Origin: Nocardia rhizosphaerihabitans
GTDB taxonomy: Bacteria > Actinomycetota > Actinomycetes > Mycobacteriales > Mycobacteriaceae
Length of the DNA: 64,000 bases
Direction: 5' to 3'
Assembly: GCF_014646295.1 (NCBI RefSeq)
Contig: NZ_BMNE01000007.1
Coordinates: 186,001-250,000 of the forward strand
Positions 10,874-19,895 of this stretch are shown here, one piece after another (position 1 is the stretch's first letter; each line of letters begins with the position of its first letter). Under the pieces are notes generated by a model. That model ran no database searches, was not told where the DNA came from, and saw nothing but the letters and a program-made list of their open reading frames with translations. The position numbers were made by a program, and so were the translations under genes.

Positions 10874-11014
10874 TCATCCTCGTCTCGAAACGGGGGTCGA
10901 GGTCGCGCCCGCGCTCAGACCGGACGACTCGGCTGATGCTGCATCGAGGAGAACCGCGCGGCCGCCGACGACATGTCCCTCGATGACGAGCCAGTCACCT
11001 GGTTTCGCATGCAT
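10874..11014 (-). CDS. DUF1918-like small protein, probably truncated
   Basis: A 46-residue ORF with a good GGAGG and ATG at 11014. Its N-terminus, MHAKPGDWLVIEGHVVGGRA, is typical of DUF1918 proteins. Those usually continue with a VRW...HVFPGPDA C-terminal half, which is absent here. It is either a shortened member or a 3'-degraded one. It ends ten bases before the acyl-CoA synthetase start and leads that operon. DUF1918 proteins are often near dormancy genes in actinobacteria; function unknown. Confidence 0.5.
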   Translation of the reverse strand: MHAKPGDWLVIEGHVVGGRAVLLDAASAESSGLSAGATSTPVSRRG

Positions 11015-11075
11015 GACGTGCCTCCTTGCTGGTTTCCTTGTCACCGCCCATGCTCCGATCCGCTCGCTCGCCGTG

Positions 11076-11095
11076 ATAGTGCCGTTGGTCCCGCT
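11076..11095. promoter_or_regulatory. Weak DosR-box-like sequence upstream of the acs-E1-E2-ACP operon
   Basis: The 20-mer ending in GTTGGTCCCGCT matches about 12 of 20 positions of the mycobacterial DosR consensus TTSGGGACTWWAGTCCCSAA. It lies about 60 bases upstream of the DUF1918-like start. The right half-site GTCCC is good and the left half is poor. Candidate only. Confidence 0.25.
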
Positions 11096-11173
11096 ACGAA
11101 CGGGCGATCGGACATTTCTCACCTGGAGCTCGAGGCGACGCGTAGTGCTCCACCGGCACTCGGTGATCTGCTG

Positions 11174-11257
11174 TTACCCGCCCGATTCGACGGCGATATG
11201 ACGTTCCTGCGCCTTCTCGGGCTCGGTCACCGGGATCGAGACGGTGAGGATGGGGCA
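11174..11257 (-). pseudogene. Hsp20/HspX C-terminal remnant
   Basis: The minus strand encodes ILTVSIPVTEPEKAQERHIA and then VESGG before a TAA. This matches the last strand and tail of HspX-type small heat-shock proteins (DGILTVSV...KHIQI in mycobacteria). Nothing upstream continues the alpha-crystallin domain, so only the C-terminal ~27 residues survive. It is a second, dead hsp20 copy about 8 kb from the intact one. Confidence 0.55.
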
Positions 11258-11428
11258 GGCAGATTACTCATGATCAACTCCTCGGCTGTTGTTTCGGACT
11301 CCTCGATCCGATCAAGATCCGGACGTTCGGGCCTAGGGCCGGCCGTCCCATGGGTTGGCGACCTGTGGCACTTTTCGCCACCACGTGCGCGGATCGAGAC
11401 TGACTGGTATCGAACTCAGGAGGAAACG

Positions 11429-12142
11429 GTGACGCTCGCTCACAACGTCGATCCTGTTCTCGCCTACGACCTCGAAGTGACGATCGACGCGGCGGGGATC
11501 GACCTGCTCGGACGGCTACGTGTGCCACCGGAGGCACTCGGAGTGGTCGTCATTGCGCACGGCAGCGGAAGTACGCGAAGCGACCGACGCAATGTGGTTC
11601 TTGCCCAGGCCCTGGCGAGCCACTTCCTCGCCTCGGTGAGCGTCGACCTGCTGTTGCCCACCGAACAACACGACGCCGACAGAATCTTCGACGTCCGCCT
11701 TCTGGGCAGCAGATTGACCGCAGCACGGCGCTGGCTGTGGACGACGGTATGTCGCGATCTCCCCGTCGGCTACTTCGGTCTCGGCTCCGACGCCCCTGTG
11801 GCCCTGTGGGCTGCCGCCGAACCGCACAGCAGGATCGACGCCGTTGTCATCCGGGGCGGCCGCCCGGACCTGGCGGGTGCTCGGCTGGCCCGAATCACCG
11901 CTCCGACGCTGTTCCTGATCGGCGGCGGAGATCGACAAGTACTGGCACACAACCGTTCCGCGGCCGCGAGCATGCGGTGCGAACACCGCGTCACCGACAT
12001 GTCCGCTCCCGGGCGCCGCCCGACCGGCAGCCAACTCGCCCAATGGGAGTCCTATTTGTCGGCGATGTGGTTCACCGAGCACCTGCGCCGACCAGATCCT
12101 GCCGAGCCGAAGACACCGCGAACCGGCGGCAAGGGTGCCTGA
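11429..12142 (+). CDS. Dienelactone-hydrolase-like protein, probably catalytically inactive
   Basis: A 237-residue alpha/beta-hydrolase fold protein, closely related to the hydrolase half of the fusion at 13689-15047. Shared blocks are IAHGSGSTR, VSVDLLLPTE, FDVRLLGSRL, RGGRPDLAGARLA and FLIGGGDRQVLAHN. Two active-site positions differ. The nucleophile elbow GAST GA of the paralogue is GLGSDA here, with Gly where the Ser should be. The catalytic-His loop PGATHLFAEPG is replaced by SAPGRRPTG. The Asp (GGGD) is retained. The GTG start at 11429 has AGGAGG upstream. A binding or regulatory role, or ongoing decay, is possible. Confidence 0.75.
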   Translation: MTLAHNVDPVLAYDLEVTIDAAGIDLLGRLRVPPEALGVVVIAHGSGSTRSDRRNVVLAQALASHFLASVSVDLLLPTEQHDADRIFDVRLLGSRLTAARRWLWTTVCRDLPVGYFGLGSDAPVALWAAAEPHSRIDAVVIRGGRPDLAGARLARITAPTLFLIGGGDRQVLAHNRSAAASMRCEHRVTDMSAPGRRPTGSQLAQWESYLSAMWFTEHLRRPDPAEPKTPRTGGKGA

Positions 12143-12192
12143 CGCATCCGGTCCGCCGCAATACCAGCTGACCCCGCGAAAGGAAGGAAGCC

Positions 12193-12576
12193 ATGAACAC
12201 CGAAGACACCGCGAGCCCCTCCGAACGCCACCGGGTCGCCCGCCGCGCGGTCGACGAACTCGGCACCGAACGCGACAGCCACGTACTTCTGCGGGTACGC
12301 TGCGGTCGCAGCCACCACGTCGCCGCCGTGTACGACACCGCCGCAGGCGCCGTGTACGAATCAGTCGTCGGTCCGCATGCGCACGGACGGCGAGATTTCG
12401 TCGACGAACCACATCACCGTGCCACGCACGGGACCCGCTACATCGATCTGCTGAACGGCGGACCGCTCACCGACGACCAACTCCCGGCCTCCTGTGAGTG
12501 TGGCAGCTTCCACGTGTCCCGAACCGAGGTGCGCCGCGCGATGGACGAAGGCAAACACACCCTGCAGCTGCACTGA
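12193..12576 (+). CDS. Conserved hypothetical protein with CxC-type cluster
   Basis: A 127-residue soluble protein with a good AAGGAAGG upstream of its ATG. It follows the hydrolase gene by 50 bases and is probably in the same transcript. The region SHVLLRVRCGRSHHVAAVYD, a late CECGSFHVSR motif and several His residues suggest a metal-binding site. I do not recognise the family. Confidence 0.6.
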   Translation: MNTEDTASPSERHRVARRAVDELGTERDSHVLLRVRCGRSHHVAAVYDTAAGAVYESVVGPHAHGRRDFVDEPHHRATHGTRYIDLLNGGPLTDDQLPASCECGSFHVSRTEVRRAMDEGKHTLQLH

Positions 12577-12584
12577 CGGCTGAG

Positions 12585-12710
12585 GAGGGCGTCGTAGTCA
12601 CCGTCTTCCCGGAACTGGGCCTGTCCAGTTACACGGCCGACGATCTTTTCCACCAGGACGCGTTGGACACCGCGGTGCAAGCGGTACCGGCGACGGTTGA
12701 CGCACATATG
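12585..12710 (+). pseudogene. nadE (glutamine-dependent NAD synthetase) N-terminal fragment
   Basis: The frame reads VVVTVFPELGLSSYTADDLF and then HQDALDTAVQAV. This is the start of the nitrilase-like glutaminase domain of NAD+ synthetase, where FPELGL contains the catalytic Glu region. Similarity stops after about 40 residues and nothing of the synthetase domain follows. It is a short relic in a gene graveyard. Confidence 0.55.
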
Positions 12711-12780
12711 CCGGAGAGAAACTGGGTGCGCCCACAGAGAACATCCTCGACACGCCGACGGTGTGGGAAGGAGGCTCGAC

Positions 12781-12918
12781 ATGTCTGTGGTCCCGGATGC
12801 GGCAACGTGTCGGGATGCGTCGGAGATCACGATACGCGCACCGTCGGTCCACAACACCCAGCCGTTTCACAGCGATAGAGATCTATGGCGACGTCGTGCG
12901 GGTCGAGGCGCCCGATAG
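12781..12918 (+). pseudogene. Acg-family (Rv2032-like) nitroreductase N-terminal fragment
   Basis: An ATG with GAAGGAGG upstream starts MSVVPDAATCRDASEITIRA followed by PSVHNTQPF, the characteristic N-terminus of Acg-type FMN-binding nitroreductase-like proteins of the DosR regulon. The frame ends after 45 residues and the remaining ~280 residues are missing. Truncated relic. Confidence 0.6.
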
Positions 12919-13330
12919 CGAAGAGATCATTGTGCGGCGAGCACCGCGCCCACCGCCGTGCATCGGATCAGAAGACAAGCTCGCATCATTCACTGAAGAA
13001 CCCACTGGAACCCTCCGAGTCGGTACGCCTGCTTGGCTTGTGCGAAGTCCGATCCCAGCACCGCAACAGCACAGCTAACAGAGGAAAAGGTCCCTCCAGG
13101 AGGTAACTCAGTACTCTCGGCAGACATCGGCGTGGAACGGCACCGACTTCGCGAGTGAGTCTCCCGCATATCGGCGATCGCTCTGCGGCTCGATCACCGC
13201 GACGACGTCGGCCGGTTCGCTCGACGCAACCGAGACAGGTCGGAAGTGGAGACCGACGATGACGAAAGCCTTCCATGTCAGAGACTTTTCGATCCTGTGC
13301 AGGTCGTCACACTCCGACAGAATCAACCGT

Positions 13331-13534
13331 ATGAATACCATCTGCCCCGCCGAGGAAATCGAGCATCGACTACTCCGTATCAGCTGGGATGTGTGCTGGT
13401 CGCCGCAACACCGCGCCTTTGTCGCGTCCTGCGTCGACTATCCGAATCTGTCGTGCGCGCACGCGACCTCGTCCGGTGCGGCGCTGGACGGATTGGAGAA
13501 CATGATCCGGATCGCGTTGCGGAAGTGCTCCTGA
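13331..13534 (+). CDS. Small HicB-like domain protein
   Basis: The open frame starts at 13259. An internal ATG at 13331 gives 67 residues beginning MNTICPAEEIEHRL. The core ISWDVCWSPQHRAFVASCVD, then YPNLS...ALDGLENMI, fits the HicB-like fold (beta strands, a D-x-P-x-L turn, an EAL-like helix). No HicA toxin is next to it and no C-terminal DNA-binding domain is visible. An orphan antitoxin-like or regulatory protein is the best guess. Confidence 0.45.
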   Translation: MNTICPAEEIEHRLLRISWDVCWSPQHRAFVASCVDYPNLSCAHATSSGAALDGLENMIRIALRKCS

Positions 13535-13688
13535 TCGCGACCGCCACTATCGATCAACGGCTGGTCATCCCACACCACCGGCTGATGTCGTACAACTCGA
13601 GTACCCCGGTGAAGATCGCACCGGTCCGGCGGGGTCAGGAGACGATCCGGTCTCGCGGTGGGGCGTCGCCGATCGATCGTCTCCCTTC

Positions 13689-15047
13689 TCAGAACCGAGT
13701 CCGGTGTTCGCCGTTCGAGTCGTCCGGCCTTGCGGGCATGGTCATGCTCAGCCGCTCGACGAACCAGTCGCGGGCGAGCTCGGCGACTCGCTCCAGCGCG
13801 CCGGGTTCGGCGAACAGGTGGGTGGCGCCCGGCACCACGGTGAGCTCAACATCGCACGACATCGCCTGCAGAGCCTCGCGATTCAGCGCCAGGACAGCGG
13901 AATCGGCTCCCCCGACGATGAGCAGGGTCGGCGCAACAACCTCGGCGAGGCGGGAGCCGGTGAGGTCGGGCCGTCCACCGCGCGAGACGACCGCGGCGAC
14001 CTGTGTGCGGAGATCCGCGGCTGCCCGCAACGCTGCCGCAGCACCGGTGCTCGCGCCGAAGTAGCCGATGGGCAGCTCCGAGATCGGGCCGAGGCCCGCC
14101 AGCCAGGAGGTCGCGGCGACCAGCCGCCGCGACAGCAACGCGATGTCGAAGACCCGGGCGCGGTCGCCCTCCTCGTCCGGCGTGAGCAAGTCGAGAAGCA
14201 GTGTGCCTACTCCTGCCCGGTTCAGCACCTCGGCGACGAAGCGGTTGCGGGCACTGTGCCGGCTGCTGCCGCTGCCGTGCGCGAACAGCACGATCCCGAT
14301 CGGATGCTCCGGAACGGCGAGGTGCCCGTTCAGCATCGCGTCGCCCGCCGGAATCCGGACCATTTCGTCCCACGGCGGCGGGGTCTGCGCGAAGTGCGCC
14401 GGATTCGACGACCGCCCGGCGGCTCGGCGAAGCAGCTCCGCGACGTCGGCGTCGGACACCTGGTCGAACCTTCGGTAGCTTCGCGCGGCCGCCGCGTACG
14501 ACGAGGTCGGCGCAAGACAGATCGTGTCGTCCGCGTCTCCGGACACCTCGGCCACGACCGATCGCGGCGCCACCGGAAGGGCCACGACGACCCATCGCGC
14601 ACCACGAGCTCGCGCATCCCGGCAGGCAGCGCGCATCGCCGCTGCTGTCGCGCTCCCGTCGGCGACCACGACGACCGTGCGTCCGCCGAGCGGCACCCGC
14701 GGCTGGATCTGCCGCAGGAACACCGAGCTCCGATCGATCTCGTGGCGTGCGTCGCGCTGCACCTGCGCCATCTCGTGGCGGGTGAGACGCGCGCGCGTCA
14801 CCTCCCTGTTGTCGATCACTGTGGTGCCGTCCTCGCTCAGCGCACCGAACGCGTGCACGGGCTGATGCGGCACACGCAGCGTGCGCACCACGACGACCTC
14901 CAGCGGCGCGCCGATATCGCACGCGATCTCGTAGGCGACGGCAACGCCGCCCCCGTGGAGTCCGACCACCACGACATCGCCGTCGTATCGAGTCCGCAAC
15001 CGCGCCGCGAGTCGGCGGCCGGCGTCACGCCTGTCTTCGAACTGCAT
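13689..15047 (-). CDS. Phosphoribosyltransferase-like / dienelactone-hydrolase fusion
   Basis: A 452-residue two-domain protein resembling Rv0571c of the DosR regulon. N-terminal PRTase-fold domain (~1-200): FEDRRDAGRRLAARL, GLHGGGVAVAYEIA, VVVRTLRVPHQP. Its PRPP loop is VVVADGSATAAAM rather than the usual V-DDG-ATGA-M, so PRPP binding is doubtful. C-terminal hydrolase domain: FAHGSGSSRHSARN, nucleophile elbow GASTGA, GGADS and PGATHLFAEPG, which together give an intact Ser-Asp-His triad. The ATG at 15047 has GGAGGA upstream. The promoter region contains the best DosR-like box of the window. Confidence 0.82.
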   Translation of the reverse strand: MQFEDRRDAGRRLAARLRTRYDGDVVVVGLHGGGVAVAYEIACDIGAPLEVVVVRTLRVPHQPVHAFGALSEDGTTVIDNREVTRARLTRHEMAQVQRDARHEIDRSSVFLRQIQPRVPLGGRTVVVVADGSATAAAMRAACRDARARGARWVVVALPVAPRSVVAEVSGDADDTICLAPTSSYAAAARSYRRFDQVSDADVAELLRRAAGRSSNPAHFAQTPPPWDEMVRIPAGDAMLNGHLAVPEHPIGIVLFAHGSGSSRHSARNRFVAEVLNRAGVGTLLLDLLTPDEEGDRARVFDIALLSRRLVAATSWLAGLGPISELPIGYFGASTGAAAALRAAADLRTQVAAVVSRGGRPDLTGSRLAEVVAPTLLIVGGADSAVLALNREALQAMSCDVELTVVPGATHLFAEPGALERVAELARDWFVERLSMTMPARPDDSNGEHRTRF

Positions 15048-15120
15048 CACGATCCTCCTTGCCGTCGACTTCAGCGTCGGCTTCCGCGCCGATCGTCGCC
15101 AGGCCCGATCGTCGCCAGGG

Positions 15121-15140
15121 ACGGTGACGTTGGTCCCCGA
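15121..15140. promoter_or_regulatory. DosR-box-like palindrome
   Basis: The 20-mer ACGGTGACGTTGGTCCCCGA matches 14 of 20 positions of the mycobacterial DosR consensus TTSGGGACTWWAGTCCCSAA, with a good right half-site. It lies 74 bases upstream of the phosphoribosyltransferase-hydrolase gene and about 100 bases before the divergent universal-stress-protein remnant. Both of those families are DosR targets in mycobacteria. Confidence 0.45.
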
Positions 15141-15240
15141 TCGACGCCCCAGAGGCGCTGCGACCAAAGTCCTGCCCCGACAGGTCCGTAGTCCCTGGTT
15201 CTCGCCTGGAGCACCTATTCGAATGAAGGGACAGCCCGGT

Positions 15241-15793
15241 TGCGATTCCGCTGTCGCGGTCGGTCTTCGGACCGTTCGACCTGTTCATTCCTCCGGGCAC
15301 CGCAGCAATGCGGCAGCGGGGCACCGCCTTCCTCGACTCGGCGCGCCGTATCGCCTGCGAAGTGGACCCACGGTTGCGTATCGAGACCGAGCTGACTCAC
15401 GAGGTTGCCGCCCCAGCCCTGATTGATCGCCGTGCACTGCCGGACGGATCTGCGATTCGTTCGGCTCACCGGGATGCCCGACCTCCTCACCGACCCCGAC
15501 GCCCACGACGCCGCGTCGGCGGTGCTGTCCGCGCAGCCCGCCGGCTGGGCGAAGACCATCCCCGATGTGCAGGTGGCCCAGCAGTTCACCGGTACGGCCC
15601 CGCGCACCATCTGCTCGAGTGGTCGCGGACCGCACGTCTACTGGTGGTGGGCAACCGCGGTCGGGGCGAATTCCGGGGACTGCTGCGCGGATCGACAAGC
15701 AATACCCCTGTCCACCATGCCCGCTGCCCGGTGATGGTCGTCCCCCGCGCTGAGTGGCCCCTCACACCGCCCATTGTCGGGCGGGTCCGATGA
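15241..15793 (+). pseudogene. Universal stress protein gene, frameshifted
   Basis: Pieces of a UspA-family protein appear in several frames. They are AMRQRGTAFLDSARRIACEV with ETELTHEVAAPALI, then AASAVLSAQPAGWAKTIPDV in another frame, then LLEWSRTARLLVVGNRGRGE with FRGLLRGSTSN...HHARCPVMVVP. The last holds the family's ATP-binding G-x2-G-x9-G-S/T pattern. At least two frame changes separate them, and the first ATP-binding half is largely lost. Usp genes are DosR-regulon members in mycobacteria, which fits the neighbourhood. Confidence 0.65.
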
Positions 15794-15814
15794 GCCCTCC
15801 CGCAAGCAGCAGAT

Positions 15815-15950
15815 CATGTGCGTGCCGGGCCGCCGGGCAGGCGCACCTCGCCCGCGATGTCCGACGCGGCGCCGTAGTAGAGCCGGTACAGATTCGATGG
15901 CATGGCGGCGAAGGTCCGGCTGAGCAGGCCCGGCGAGAACAACTCCTCCA
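15815..15950 (-). pseudogene. Unidentified C-terminal protein fragment
   Basis: The minus strand encodes EELFSPGLLSRTFAAMPSNL followed by YRLYYGAASDIAGEVRLPGG and a stop. It looks like real protein (helical, good codon use), but no start or upstream domain is found and I cannot name the family. The following stretch to 16178 shows only fragmentary open frames. Confidence 0.25.
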
Positions 15951-16178
15951 TCGCGAAGGTCACCGGGACGTGGGAACGATCATGGACGGCAGATCGTGGT
16001 CGGTCACGACGACCACGACGCTGTCGTCGATATGGTGATCGCTGCCCGACGGGCCCGCAACGCGCTCAGCGCACGGCTGCACACGAGCTGCGGACCCGAT
16101 CCGCGCGGCTACACGCCGCGGTGGACGTGCTGCGACCCCTCGGCGCACGCGTTGTGTGTGGAGATCGCCACGGCCCAC

Positions 16179-16775
16179 TCACCGGTCGTCTTGGGTCGGT
16201 CGGCGCATCGCCGACCACTCCCGATCCCATCCGACGCCGCGCCGGTAGTCCACGAAAAGATCGCCGAGAACAACCAGAAACCACATCGACAACCCGGAGC
16301 CGACCAGGACCACCACAGCCACCCCGATGCCGTTCATGACGGCCACGAAAGGCGGCCTGGGCGCCTCGGTGGCGTGGCCGGCGCCGTCGAGCCACACCGT
16401 GATCCGGTCGCCCTGCGAAGCGGTCCGGGGCACCGCGACGATGTCTTGGACCTGTCCGGCGCTTCCTTCCCACCGAGCCTTCGCCCGCCACCCCTGGCTC
16501 TGCGTGAACTCGGGTCGGTCCGATATCACCGCCTCGGCGGAGACGGCTTCCGCGTTGTCGGCCCGGATTCGCGCGGCATCGTCGGTGTAGGTGCCGGTGC
16601 CTAGAGCCAAGGCGATCGGGATCGAGGACACCACCACCACGGCAGCCACGAGCCGCACCGCCGACAGGAGTCGATCCGGCCATCGCATCAGCGGGCTGAC
16701 ACTCCAGGGCCGGCATCGCCACCAGCGCAGAATCCGGGCGGACACGGCGTCGGCTCGAAACGTCGACGACGTCAT
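16179..16775 (-). CDS. Rv1733c-like two-TM membrane protein
   Basis: A 198-residue protein with two TM helices (LLSAVRLVAAVVVVSSIPIA and GIGVAVVVLVGSGLSMWFLV) flanking an extracytoplasmic domain (DRPEFTQSQGWRAKARWEG, DRITVWLDGAGHATEAPRPP). Size, topology and the NPL/SPLMR-WPDRL entry match the Rv1733c family, a strongly DosR-induced mycobacterial membrane antigen of unknown function. The ATG at 16775 is preceded by GAGGTG. A weak DosR-like box lies 66 bases upstream. Confidence 0.75.
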   Translation of the reverse strand: MTSSTFRADAVSARILRWWRCRPWSVSPLMRWPDRLLSAVRLVAAVVVVSSIPIALALGTGTYTDDAARIRADNAEAVSAEAVISDRPEFTQSQGWRAKARWEGSAGQVQDIVAVPRTASQGDRITVWLDGAGHATEAPRPPFVAVMNGIGVAVVVLVGSGLSMWFLVVLGDLFVDYRRGVGWDREWSAMRRPTQDDR

Positions 16776-16840
16776 CGTGATCACCTCTTTCGGCCGGGCC
16801 ACTGTTCCACATCGAGCGTCGCCGGATTCGCGACGGCGAA

Positions 16841-16860
16841 TCAGGGGCGAAAGTCATCGC
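16841..16860. promoter_or_regulatory. Weak DosR-box-like sequence upstream of the Rv1733c-like gene
   Basis: TCAGGGGCGAAAGTCATCGC matches about 12 of 20 consensus positions, with the core GGG-C--AAGTC. It sits 66 bases before the start codon of the Rv1733c-like gene. Candidate only. Confidence 0.25.
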
Positions 16861-17059
16861 CCGGCTGAGCAGATCGTCCTGTCTTGCGACGAGACCACGA
16901 TCCGAAGACCCTGCCGACGACCACGGGATCTCGACGAGACGCCTCCGCTGCGCACGGTCCAACGCCTCCTCAGGAGGGGACCAAGTGCTGTATCGACGAC
17001 GCAGGCCGACATCGAGAATCGGAGGCAGACCACCGGTTATCCGTCGACAAGGAGCCGTC

Positions 17060-17149
17060 ATGAGCTGGACAGTTGCCGCGGTGATCATCGCCGCGATCTT
17101 CGCAGTGATGGTTATCGTCACCACCTATCTCTCCGTGAGGAAGCCCTGA
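17060..17149 (+). CDS. 29-residue single-TM peptide
   Basis: An ATG at 17060 preceded by AAGGAG encodes MSWTVAAVIIAAIFAVMVIV and a short YLSVRKP tail: one hydrophobic helix with a positively charged C-terminus. The good ribosome-binding site and clean membrane-helix composition support translation. It lies 80 bases before the phosphoribosyltransferase-esterase gene and could be co-transcribed with it. Function unknown; small TM regulators of pumps look like this. Confidence 0.5.
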   Translation: MSWTVAAVIIAAIFAVMVIVTTYLSVRKP

Positions 17150-17232
17150 CCCGAACCAGCCCGCGATCGACGAACAACCCCTACCTGTCCCGCGGCGTGG
17201 GAAGTGAGGGTCGGCCCGAATAGAGGCAACCA

Positions 17233-19278
<2,046 letters not shown>

Positions 19279-19499
19279 TCCGGGCCGCCGATAGTTCGCG
19301 GTGGGCAGCCAGTCCAGCGAGATGGAGAGCCGAGGCCATGGACAGCGAAGCAGCGACATCGACTGGAGGGGCTACTGCTGCCCGGCACGATGAACCGCGC
19401 CCCGCGGACCCGATCGGTGTCGGACCTGCGGTCGGCACCCTCATCTCTTCGAAATCCCGGCGTTGGCCGGGCTGCTGGCCGCGATGAAAATCATGTTCT

Positions 19500-19650
19500 C
19501 GGAGAACGTGTTTGGTCGACGAACCGCGCCGCCATCTGCGCTCGCGATGTAAATCCGAGTTTGGTCGGTATGTGCTCCATGTGGCCTTCAGCTGTACGCG
19601 GAGCAACTACCAGTTCCGCCAGCGACGACCTCTCCACGAGACGGCTCCCA
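19500..19650 (-). pseudogene. LuxR-family regulator C-terminal fragment
   Basis: The minus strand reads AELVVAPRTAEGHMEHIPTK followed by LGFTSRAQMAARF and a stop. This is the last helices of a LuxR/NarL-type HTH domain of the large ATPase-LuxR class. Upstream coding potential is broken up. Relic only; the rest of 19280-19895 shows no intact gene. Confidence 0.5.
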
Positions 19651-19895
19651 CCGGCCGGCACCGAGCAACGACTGCAGCGCGTCCTCGATCGCGGGCACCG
19701 TGGACTGCGCGATCGCGACCACCTGGGAACCCCGGGTAGTCGGCACCAAGCGTTTGCGCGAGGACCTGCGCACTGTCGTCGACGCCGCCGGCGACGTCGA
19801 CGAGCGCATCACCGCCGGGACTTCACCCACCCGCCATGCCTGATTCCCGGCATGGTTCCACCCGGACGAACGGCGCCGCCGGTCATATCGGCCGC

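Noticed and set aside
16981..17000. DosR box at GGGGACCAAGTGCTG
   Set aside because: Only the left half-site fits (about 8 of 14 core positions), too weak to list as a site.
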